The notes under the pieces: model-generated
Told to the model about the DNA's origin: nothing
Database searches by the model: none
What the model saw: the letters and a program-made list of their open reading frames with translations, nothing else
Part shown: positions 17,053 through 24,532 of the stretch, in pieces
Layout: every line of letters starts with the position of its first letter
Numbering within the stretch: the stretch's first letter is position 1
Program-made: the position numbers and the translations under genes
DNA from: an uncultured Clostridia bacterium
GTDB lineage: Bacteria > Bacillota > Clostridia > Christensenellales > Aristaeellaceae
DNA: 54,462 bases
Direction: 5' to 3'
Assembly (NCBI GenBank): GCA_937907055.1
Contig: CALCTW010000024.1
Span: 1 to 54,462 of the forward strand

Positions 17053-17114
17053 ATGCTGAACCTCTGTTTCTGTGAGATATAGAGAAAACGATGGGGAGAA
17101 GATAAGAGAAAGAA

Positions 17115-18020
17115 TCAGTGACCGATGCGGCGGTAGTAGGCCAGCAGGTTCTGCCCCGCGATGCCTTCAATGACAGCATCGCTGAGACCGGCATCCTTCA
17201 GGGCGGTGAGCAGCTTGGGGACATCACCCGGATGATCCAGACCGGCGGGCTTGACCTCGATGCCGTCAAAATCGCTGCCGAAGCCGACCATGCCTTCGCC
17301 GCCAAGCTCGATCATGTGGAGGATGTGCTGAACGACATCCTGCAGCGAGGCCTTGCCGGTGGAGGAGAGGAAGGCGGGATAGAAATTGACACCTACATAG
17401 CCGCCCACGCTGAAGAGGCTCTTCAACTGATCATCGGTCAGATTGCGGGGGCAGGGGCAGATGGCATCGCAGCAGCTGTGGCTGGCGAGGGGGATGAGCC
17501 CCATCTCCAGCAATTCATAGAAGCCGCGGCGGCTGAGGTGGCTGGTATCAAGGGCGATGCCGTTGGCGGCCATGGCGCGGACGGCCTCCTTGCCGAAGGG
17601 CTTGAGCCCGGCGGACTGATCCTTGCAGGCCGGGACACCGATGCAATTTTCATAATTCCAGGTGAGGGCGGCCATGCGCACGCCCATTTTGAGCCATTTT
17701 TCCATGACATCGTAGCGGCCGTCCATGAGATCGCAGCCCTCCACGGTGAGCATGAAGGCGCTTTGGCCTTCCACGGCCTCAAGGGGCGTTGTGACCTGCG
17801 GCAGCTGCCACTGATCCTTCAATACGGGGATGGCGGCCTCCATACGATCGAACGCGGCGGCAATATCGGCCATTTTGCTGCTGCCGCCGACAAACATGGC
17901 CATGGCCTGCACGGAAATGCCGCCCTCACGCAGACGCGCGGCGGAAACATCGCGCGGCGCGCGATCGGGACGGCGGCCGAGAGAAAAGAGGGTATCACAA
18001 TGGGTGTCGCAGATGATCAT
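17115..18020 (-). CDS. Membrane dipeptidase-like protein (M19)
   Basis: A 301-residue metallopeptidase of the M19 renal dipeptidase family. The zinc motif His-x-Asp is CDTHCDTLF (His7, Asp9). Other sites are MLTVEGCDL (bridging Glu), DTSHLS, ASHSCCDAI and FGSDFDG. It has no signal peptide, so it is probably cytosolic and cleaves dipeptides, possibly with D-residues. It is the first gene of a minus-strand operon with a good promoter at 18101-18073. AAAGGA precedes the ATG. Confidence 0.93.
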   Translation of the reverse strand: MIICDTHCDTLFSLGRRPDRAPRDVSAARLREGGISVQAMAMFVGGSSKMADIAAAFDRMEAAIPVLKDQWQLPQVTTPLEAVEGQSAFMLTVEGCDLMDGRYDVMEKWLKMGVRMAALTWNYENCIGVPACKDQSAGLKPFGKEAVRAMAANGIALDTSHLSRRGFYELLEMGLIPLASHSCCDAICPCPRNLTDDQLKSLFSVGGYVGVNFYPAFLSSTGKASLQDVVQHILHMIELGGEGMVGFGSDFDGIEVKPAGLDHPGDVPKLLTALKDAGLSDAVIEGIAGQNLLAYYRRIGH

Positions 18021-18072
18021 GATGATTCATTCCTTTGCGGGACGCGGAAGCCGCGTGTAATACTTCAAGGAT

Positions 18073-18101
18073 ATTATAACGGGTGAAGGGGAGATTGTAA
18101 A
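18073..18101 (-). promoter_or_regulatory. Promoter of the M19-mtnN-deaminase operon
   Basis: On the minus strand: TTTACA (18101-18096), 17-bp spacer, TATAAT (18078-18073). Confidence 0.65.
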
Positions 18102-18172
18102 TAAAAAGGATGAGGAGGGGAGAAAGCATGAGGATGGGTGGATTCAATGATCCGCGTTGGCGTTTTTCTGTA

Positions 18173-18201
18173 TTGAAAAGAATTTAAAAAAGCGATAAAA
18201 T
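18173..18201 (+). promoter_or_regulatory. Promoter of DUF6273 gene C
   Basis: TTGAAA (18173-18178), 17-bp spacer, TAAAAT (18196-18201). GGGGAGG precedes the ATG at 18295. Confidence 0.55.
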
Positions 18202-18294
18202 AGGACAGAAGCAATGGTCAAGGCCTGTGAGATTCGGATAAGAAGGTCTTGAGAGATGTAAATAAACGGTTGTTCGCCGGGGAGGATCATTATT

Positions 18295-19767
18295 ATGAAG
18301 AGAGTTATTGCTGCGCTTTTACTGATTGTGCTTGCTATAGCACTGACAGGCTGCGGAGGCAGCAGCGCGTGGGTGTGCGGTAAGTGTCATAAGCCGATCG
18401 AGAAGGGTGAGTTCTGCCCGGATTGCGGCGGCAACAAAGCAGACCGCGCCACCTGCGCCATGTGCAAATACCAGCCGGAGAATGAGTGGCCGGGTTACTG
18501 CCCAAAGTGCGGTAAAGTGTTTATGAACTATACCGATACCGACAATGCTTACAAACAGGCGATGGCGCTGATGGAACAGGAACAGTATGAAAGCGCGATC
18601 AGCATTCTGAAGGAACTGAACGGATACAGTGACAGCGACGCGAAGATCGCGGCGTGTAAGAATGCGATCAAGGATGGCGAATATGCCGAAGCGAAAAGCC
18701 TGATGGATGCTGAAAAGTATGAAGAGGCTATCAATGCCTTCAAGGCGTTGAATGGTTATAGTGACAGCGCGGCACAGATCACGGTGTGTGAGACGGTGCT
18801 CAAGGATCGTGAATACGCGGCAGCGCAACGCCTGATGGATGCTGAGATGTATGAGGAGGCTATCAAGGCTTTCGAAGCACTGAGCGGTTACAGTGACAGC
18901 GCGGAACAGATCGTAGCCTGTGAAAATGCAATCCCTGAAAGAGATTACACGGCAGCAAAGAATTTGATGGGAGCCGGAAAGTATGAGGAAGCCTATGCGG
19001 CCTTTTTACAGCTTAAGGGTTATAAAGATGTTGACGATTTGTTGACGGGTGATGAAAATCTTCTTGCTGCTGCCGCTATTGTCGCGAGGAAGCCTTATAC
19101 CGAAGAGGAAAACATCGTGACCTATGGTCATTATGAGCAGGATAACAACACAAGTAACGGCAAAGAAGCGATAGAATGGATTGTGATCCAATATGACGCG
19201 GCGAGTGGAAAGAGCCTGTTGCTGAGTCGATATGGATTGGACGCGCGCAGATTTGATGAGAGTACCTATCAAGGGTGGGATAAGAGCGAGATCCGCGAAT
19301 GGCTAAACAGCGCCTTTTTGAACGCAGCATTTACACCGGAGGAACAGAAGGGGATCGTAACCACAACTGTAGAAACAGGCGATAATGCGGAATGGGTGGC
19401 ATTTGCAAAAGCGAATGGTTATAGTTATGATACTGTAAGCGGCGGAGCGGATACACAGGATAAAGTATTCCTGCTCAGCCTTGAGGAAACTATGATATAT
19501 GGTGGACGTAGCGTTATCGATGACCCTTATGGCGATACTAATGACAAACTGAAAGCAGCACCTACCCAATACGCCTTAGCACAAGGGGTGTTTGATTTCA
19601 GTACAGGGTATTATTGGTGGTGGCTGCGTTCACCCGGCACCGATAGTAACATTGTTTCTACTATCGACCCCTTTGGCAGACATAGCAAATATGGTCTTGT
19701 AAACGCCACCGACGTTGCAGTGCGTCCTGCATTGTGGCTTGATTTGGAATCTGCAGATATCTATTGA
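18295..19767 (+). CDS. Lipoprotein with zinc ribbons, TPR-like repeats and DUF6273 (copy C)
   Basis: A 490-residue lipoprotein. The lipobox is LTGC (Cys20). Residues about 27-80 hold paired CxxC motifs (CGKC, CPDC, CAMC, CPKC), a double zinc ribbon. Residues about 85-260 contain four related repeats of about 35 residues (YEEAIKAFEALSGYSDSAEQ and similar). DUF6273 follows: YGHYEQDNNTSNG, LLLSRYGLDARRFD, WDKSEIREWLN, WWWLRSPG, VRPALWLDL. The variable loop is at 19639-19719 and lacks the NNC bias of copies B and D. It is a tandem paralogue of the next gene. Likely an outer-face binding protein of unknown ligand. Confidence 0.82.
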   Translation: MKRVIAALLLIVLAIALTGCGGSSAWVCGKCHKPIEKGEFCPDCGGNKADRATCAMCKYQPENEWPGYCPKCGKVFMNYTDTDNAYKQAMALMEQEQYESAISILKELNGYSDSDAKIAACKNAIKDGEYAEAKSLMDAEKYEEAINAFKALNGYSDSAAQITVCETVLKDREYAAAQRLMDAEMYEEAIKAFEALSGYSDSAEQIVACENAIPERDYTAAKNLMGAGKYEEAYAAFLQLKGYKDVDDLLTGDENLLAAAAIVARKPYTEEENIVTYGHYEQDNNTSNGKEAIEWIVIQYDAASGKSLLLSRYGLDARRFDESTYQGWDKSEIREWLNSAFLNAAFTPEEQKGIVTTTVETGDNAEWVAFAKANGYSYDTVSGGADTQDKVFLLSLEETMIYGGRSVIDDPYGDTNDKLKAAPTQYALAQGVFDFSTGYYWWWLRSPGTDSNIVSTIDPFGRHSKYGLVNATDVAVRPALWLDLESADIY

Positions 19768-19900
19768 TTACAATGCGAAGCAAACGGCTACCTGCTGTTT
19801 CTATAGTGATGATTGATGCCACATATGGTTTATAGTAATGTAAGAAGATGCAGGGGCAATCGCTTTTGACGATGGGCGCTTGACTGAGGAGAGAAAACAT

Positions 19901-20860
19901 ATGAAGAAAGTGATCGCGATACTTTTGCTGGTGGTGCTTGCAGCAGCGATGACCGGCTGCGGAGGCAGCGTGGCATAGATCACAACCGGTACGGAAGAAA
20001 TCTCTGAAAGAGATTACACGGCGGCAAAGAGCCTGATGGATGTCGCGAAGTATAGCGAGGCTTATACCGCCTTCCAAAAGCTGAAGGGTTACAAGGATGT
20101 TGATCAGCTGTTGATAAGCGATGAGAACCTTCTTGCTGTTGCTGCTGCGAGAGAGCCCTATACCAAGGTGGGCGGTATCGTGACCTATGGTCATTATGAA
20201 CAGGATAATGACACGAGCACCGGGAAGGAAGTCATTGAATGGATCGTACTCGAATATGATGAAGCAAGCGGAAAAAGCCTGCTGCTGAGCCGGTATGGAC
20301 TGGACGCGCACGCGTATCAGTCAGGCGACATTGAAACCACTTAGTACCCCACCTGGGAAAAGAGCGAGATTCGTGAATGGCTGAACAGCAACTTTCTGAA
20401 CGCGGCGTTTACAACGAAGGAGCAGAAGGCGATTACGACCACGACCGTCAAGACCGACAATAATGATGAATGGGTGATATACGCGAAAGAAACGGGTTAT
20501 TGGTACGATCATGTCAACGGCGGAGCAGATACCCAGGATAAATTGTTTCTGCTGAGTCTTGAGGAAGTCATGGCATATGGCGGATACAGTATGTTTGCTG
20601 ATTACTACGACGATAGCACGGATAAAACGATGGCTGTACCGACTCAATATGCTGTGGCTCAAGGTGCTGATCAAAGCGACTACTTTAAACTGGATGATAT
20701 AGGGTGCTGCCAGTGGTGGCTGCGTTCGCCCGGCATCTACACTGACAGCGCTTCCATTGTAGACAGCGACGGTATCCTCTACCTCTGTGGTGTGACCTAC
20801 ACAGGTACTGCGGTACGACCGGCATTCTGGCTTGATCTGGAATTTGCGGATATCTATTGA
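19901..20860 (+). CDS. DUF6273 lipoprotein (copy D) with two in-frame TAG codons
   Basis: One 320-codon frame from ATG 19901 (GGAGAG upstream) to TGA 20860, broken only by TAG at 19976 and 20342. It has a lipobox (MTGC), one TPR-like repeat (AKYSEAYTAFQKLKGYKDVD) and a full DUF6273 domain ending WWLRSPG and VRPAFWLDL. Compared with copy C it lacks the zinc ribbons and three repeats, so it is an internally deleted tandem duplicate. The first TAG aligns with CAG (18907-18909) of copy C. Under standard code it would be a pseudogene with pieces at 20036-20344 and 20474-20860. The absence of frameshifts or other stops argues for readthrough or recoding. Confidence 0.7.
19976..19978 (+). other. In-frame TAG 1 of DUF6273 copy D
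   Basis: The codons GCA TAG ATC align with GAA CAG ATC in tandem copy C (18904-18912), in the stretch leading to the shared residues ERDYTAAK. A single C-to-T change would make it from a glutamine codon. Confidence 0.75.
20342..20344 (+). other. In-frame TAG 2 of DUF6273 copy D
   Basis: This TAG lies inside the DUF6273 domain between GDIETT and YPTWEKSEIREWLN. The domain continues intact on both sides in the same frame. Confidence 0.75.
20735..20812 (+). other. Hypervariable segment of DUF6273 copy D
   Basis: These 26 codons between WLRSPG and VRPAFW have the same length as the segment in copy B. They differ from it mainly at first and second codon positions, with the third base often a conserved C. 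Confidence 0.6.
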
Positions 20861-20867
20861 CTACACC

Positions 20868-20941
20868 GGAGTGAAACGAACGGGATTTTTTGCTCTGAAA
20901 GAGCGAAGCGACCGATCGTCCTCCGCCTCCGCAGAGGCGGC
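20868..20941 (+). repeat. 74-bp 3' element of DUF6273 gene D, with GC hairpin
   Basis: A homologue of 4045-4118. It ends in the same hairpin CCGCCTC-CGCA-GAGGCGG (20923-20940), followed by no T-run. Confidence 0.7.
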
Positions 20942-21047
20942 CTTTGCAGCGGACAGGACAGCGCGTGTTAATGCGGCTTGATGATCTGACACGGATGAAC
21001 TTCATATGACACGAGCAACTTTGGAACGGATGAAGGCCTGTTCCGAG

Positions 21048-21074
21048 ATGGCGGGGAAAAACCCCGCCATTTTT
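21048..21074 (+). terminator. Terminator before the NlpC/P60 gene
   Basis: ATGGCGGGG-AAAAA-CCCCGCCAT followed by TTTT: a perfect 9-bp stem. The rest of the 20942-21211 gap shows only the promoter at 21148. Confidence 0.85.
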
Positions 21075-21147
21075 CGTGGAGAGGACGGGGGTGCCGGTGG
21101 GGGTGATCCGAAGCCGGTGGAGGAATCCGGGGAAGGCGGAGGATGGC

Positions 21148-21176
21148 TTGAAAAGCGGGTGGAAAAACGATACAAT
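21148..21176 (+). promoter_or_regulatory. Promoter of the NlpC/P60 gene
   Basis: TTGAAA (21148-21153), 17-bp spacer, TACAAT (21171-21176). Confidence 0.6.
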
Positions 21177-21211
21177 AAGGCAAAGAACAGACCGCGCGAG
21201 GGGGATGCAGG

Positions 21212-22153
21212 ATGCGAAACGAGAGAAGGATGAAGAAACGCCGGATGACGGTGACACGGGATCACGCATCGGCGCGGATGATGAAAAGGATGATATTGGC
21301 GCTGCTGACGGCGGTACTGTGCGTGAGCGGCGCGGGGCGCGCCGGGGCTGAGGTGGAAAAAAGCGAGATACTGGACTGCGCCTTCAGCATGCTGGAGGAA
21401 GGGAATATCTTTCTGGAGCGGTACAGGGCGATTACCGGCAGCGAGGTGAAGGTGTGGTTTGAAAACGGGCTGCCGTACTTCTTTGGCGGAACGAGCGAAG
21501 GGCTGCTGTTTTCAACGTATCCGCAGATGCGGAAGCACGTGGCGGAGGCGAGTTCTTCCATCTGGTATAAGAAGGATCACCTGTATGTGTACGGGTTTGA
21601 CTGCGTGGGATATGTGCGGTGGGTGAACAGCAAGGCGGGGCGGAGCAGTACGCCGCCGCTGAGCGAGATGATCACGCACTGGCAAGAGAATGAGGCGCGC
21701 TATGTGTTCACCACGAACAGCCATGTGAATAAGCCCATGCCCGAATGGGAGAAGCTGAAGGATACACTATAGATCGGCGACCTGTTCGCGATCAAGCACG
21801 GGGGATTCCATGTGATGATGTACATTGGGACACCGCGGGATTATGGATTTGACACGGAAAGCGAGCTGGGGCAGTATCTGGACCTGCCGCTGGTGATCCA
21901 CTGCGGACCGACCCCGGCGTACCCGGACCGGTACGAAAAACTGTTTGAGCAGGAGAAGGAGTACTTTGGCAATTGTGAGCTGCCGGACGGCGGCGTGCAG
22001 ATATCGCTGCTGGGCGTGCCGAAGGGGGAGATCCCGTATCACAGGGATTTTATGAAGCAGAGCGCGGAATACCTGACGGTGGAAGGACAAATGGTGACGG
22101 TGGTGGACACCTGGAACGCGACGAGCAGCTGCTGGTATAGGACGGACCCCTGA
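21212..22153 (+). CDS. Secreted NlpC/P60-like cysteine peptidase with an in-frame TAG
   Basis: One frame of 314 codons from ATG 21212 to TGA 22153 with a single TAG at 21770. The N terminus is basic with a hydrophobic signal segment (MILALLTAVLCVSGAG). The NlpC/P60 nucleophile is Cys131 in YGFDCVGYVRWV. The histidine is His200 in GGFHVMMYIG, which lies after the TAG, so conventional translation (ending at 21772) would lack the active-site His. The piece after the TAG begins IGDLFAIKH, the usual GDL motif before the His. GAGGGGG lies upstream of ATG 21212; downstream ATGs at 21230 and 21281 are possible. It is probably a cell-wall peptide hydrolase. Its own promoter is intact. Confidence 0.75.
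21770..21772 (+). other. In-frame TAG in the NlpC/P60 gene
   Basis: KLKDTL-TAG-IGDLFAIKH: the codon sits between the catalytic Cys and His motifs of one domain. 127 codons follow before TGA. Confidence 0.8.
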
Positions 22154-22157
22154 CGGC

Positions 22158-22186
22158 TTGAAGACAGGGAGCCGGGATGATATAAT
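22158..22186 (+). promoter_or_regulatory. Promoter of the CxxC-repeat gene
   Basis: TTGAAG (22158-22163), 17-bp spacer, TATAAT (22181-22186). Confidence 0.65.
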
Positions 22187-22230
22187 GAAGAAGGCCGCGG
22201 GGCGGCTGAAAAACCGAAGGGGGATACACG

Positions 22231-23637
22231 ATGCGGCAGAAGAGAACGCGCTGTTTATAGATGGGGCTGATGATGCTGATGCTGGCCGTGCTGTGCCTGT
22301 GCGGCAGCGCCATGGCGGAATGCGAATACGGGCATACGCCGGTGACGGTGACCGTGACGCCGGCGACCTGTGAGCATGACGGACTGACAAGGACCACCTG
22401 CGCGGTGTGCGGAACGCACCTGTATGACACGACGGTGTATAAGGTGGCGCACAACTGGAGCGCGTGGAGCCGCGTGACGGAGCCGACCTGCGAGAAGGAA
22501 GGCCGGGATGAACGGCACTGCACGATGTGCGGCAGGACCGAGGAACGCGCGGTGGCAAAGGTGAGCCATACGAAGGCGGATCAGGTGATCACCCCGCCGG
22601 ACTGCGTGAATAAAGGACTGAAGAACATTGTGTGCAGCGTGTGCGGCACGATGATCCAGAGCAATGTGAGCATGCCCGCGAAGGGGCACAGCTGGAGCGG
22701 CTGGACGGTGACAAAGTCCGCGACCTGTACGGAAAACGGAGAAAAGCAGCGCGGATGCGAAAGCTGCGGAAAGACCGAGACCGCGCAGGTGAAGGCGACC
22801 GGGCACAGCATGGGCGCGTGGGTGACCAAAACGCCGGCCGGGTGCGTGACCAAGGGCGAGCAGGAACAGACCTGCGCGAACTGCGGCTACAGCAAGACCA
22901 GAGAACTGAAGGCGCTGGGACACCAATGGGGAAAATGGACCGCGGTAATAAAGGAGACCTGCACGACCGCCGGTGAATACAAGCGCGTGTGCGCGCGGTG
23001 CGCCGGTGAGGAAAGCAAGACCGTGGCCGCCCTGAACCACAAGAACACGGTGTGGAAAACGGTGAAGGCCGCGACCACGATGAGCGGCGGCATGGAGGAG
23101 CAGTACTGCAGGGATTGCGGGATCTACCTGAAGAGCCGCGCGACATCGCCCGCGCTGATGAAGAACAACACGATGTGCGCGCTGGGCATCTGCCTGCGCG
23201 ACGCCGGGGTGGAGGGCGACCTGTGGTATATGTTTACGCCCTTTGACGCGAGCAAGGACGGGGTGTATACCTATCCGCTGGTGGCAAGCAACCTGTTTAC
23301 CGTGGGCACGGTGACACTGAATATCCGGGACGGGAAGGCCGCGGTGAACTATCATGTGGACGATCCCGAACTGAAGATGGTGACGGAGTTCTTCACCATT
23401 CTGCCCTCGATCGACGCCATCCGCGTGTATGAGCCGGAAGAGCTGAAGGCGGCTTACGGGATGAACGCGGGGCAATGGATCGACCTGAAGGCGTTCTTCG
23501 GCGAGGACGAAGCGCTGGTGCTGTATATGAACTGCCGGGTGACCTATACCTACAACGCGAAGTATATGACCACGCTGCGGTATGAAAGCGAGAGCATCCA
23601 GAGGCGCGTGGATGAAATGAAGGCGCTGATGGATTAA
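22231..23637 (+). CDS. Secreted CxxC-module repeat protein with TAG in the signal peptide
   Basis: The frame from ATG 22231 has AAGGGGG seven bases upstream and runs to TAA 23637 with one TAG at 22258. With the TAG read through, the N terminus is a textbook signal peptide: basic MRQKRTRCL, then MGLMMLMLAVLCLCGSAMA. Starting at ATG 22261 instead would remove the basic region and leave no binding site. The mature protein has about seven repeats of roughly 40 residues, each with CxxC, Trp and His (CAVCGTHLY, CTMCGRTEE, CSVCGTMI, CESCGKTE, CANCGYSK), likely zinc knuckles or disulfides. A C-terminal domain from about 310 has no recognised family. Confidence 0.72.
22258..22260 (+). other. In-frame TAG in the signal peptide of the CxxC-repeat gene
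   Basis: ATG + 9 codons, then TAG, then the hydrophobic core. The only good ribosome binding site serves the ATG upstream of the TAG. Confidence 0.7.
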
Positions 23638-23672
23638 AAGACAGACCCTAAAAACCATATGATGGAAATATG

Positions 23673-23711
23673 AAAAGGTGTGCAGGGGAGCGATCCCGGG
23701 CACACTTTTTT
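23673..23711 (+). terminator. Terminator before the capsule operon
   Basis: AAAAGGTGTGC pairs with GCACACTTTTTT (23700-23711) over an imperfect GC-rich inner loop. Confidence 0.7.
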
Positions 23712-23803
23712 GATGGAGCGAGAAAAGCAGCAAAAATGGTGCCGGATACAGCGGAAAAGCAGGAAATGACCATGTTTACAGTCGCAATTTACAGACACTT
23801 ACA

Positions 23804-23833
23804 TTGACGGGAAAGAAGGGCTTGTGATAAAAT
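23804..23833 (+). promoter_or_regulatory. Promoter of the capsule operon
   Basis: TTGACG (23804-23809), 18-bp spacer, TAAAAT (23828-23833). The first capsule gene starts at 23891. Confidence 0.6.
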
Positions 23834-23890
23834 ACATGCGTGGGTTTATGCCCTCTTATTTGTGTTGCAATGAACAAGTGAGGAATTACG

Positions 23891-24532
23891 ATGTACGCGA
23901 AAGTGATCAAACGTTTGCTGGATATACTGCTGTCTCTCTCGGCGATCCTGATCCTGTCCCCGGTGCTGCTGATCCTGACCATTCTGGGCGCGGTGAAGAT
24001 GAAGGGGAACCCTTTCTTTACACAGGAAAGGCCGGGTAAGGGAGAAAAGATCTTCAAGCTGATCAAATTCCGCAGCATGACCTGTGAAAAGGACAAGGAC
24101 GGCAAGCTGCTGAGCGATGACAGGCGCCTGACCCGTTACGGACGGCTGCTGCGCAGCACCAGTCTGGACGAGCTGCCGGAACTGTTCAACATCCTGACCG
24201 GCGATATGTCCATCATCGGGCCCCGACCACTGCTGGTGGAATATCTGCCCTACTATACGCAGGAGGAACGCCGCCGCCATGATGTGCGTCCCGGCTTGAC
24301 CGGATGGGCGCAGGTGAACGGACGGAATAATATCGGCAGCTGGGAAGAACGCTTTAAATTCGACCTGGAGTATGTGGACAACCTGACCTTCAAAATGGAT
24401 ATGAAGGTGCTGCTGACCACGGTGAAAAAAGTGGTGAAGCGCTCCGATATACTGGTGGGAAGCCAGATCAAGGCCGGAAGGCTGGATGACGCGAGAAGGG
24501 GTCAGCATGCGGATCACACTGAGAACATTTGA
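23891..24532 (+). CDS. Initiating sugar-phosphate transferase (undecaprenyl-phosphate)
   Basis: A 213-residue polyprenol-phosphate sugar phosphotransferase of the short PglC type. An N-terminal membrane segment (LLDILLSLSAILILSPVLLI) is followed by the family motifs RPGKGEKIFKLIKFRSM, RTSLDELPE-type SLDELPELFNIL and MSIIGPRPL, then RPGLTGWAQVNGRN. It starts capsule repeat synthesis by placing a sugar phosphate on the lipid carrier at the inner membrane face. It is the first gene of the 23.9-39.4 kb operon and overlaps the next gene by 26 bp. Confidence 0.93.
   Translation: MYAKVIKRLLDILLSLSAILILSPVLLILTILGAVKMKGNPFFTQERPGKGEKIFKLIKFRSMTCEKDKDGKLLSDDRRLTRYGRLLRSTSLDELPELFNILTGDMSIIGPRPLLVEYLPYYTQEERRRHDVRPGLTGWAQVNGRNNIGSWEERFKFDLEYVDNLTFKMDMKVLLTTVKKVVKRSDILVGSQIKAGRLDDARRGQHADHTENI

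Noticed and set aside
13320..17082. Long plus-strand frames over the GH31, deaminase and nucleosidase genes
   Set aside because: The minus-strand genes carry catalytic motifs, proper starts and operon spacing; the plus-strand frames do not.
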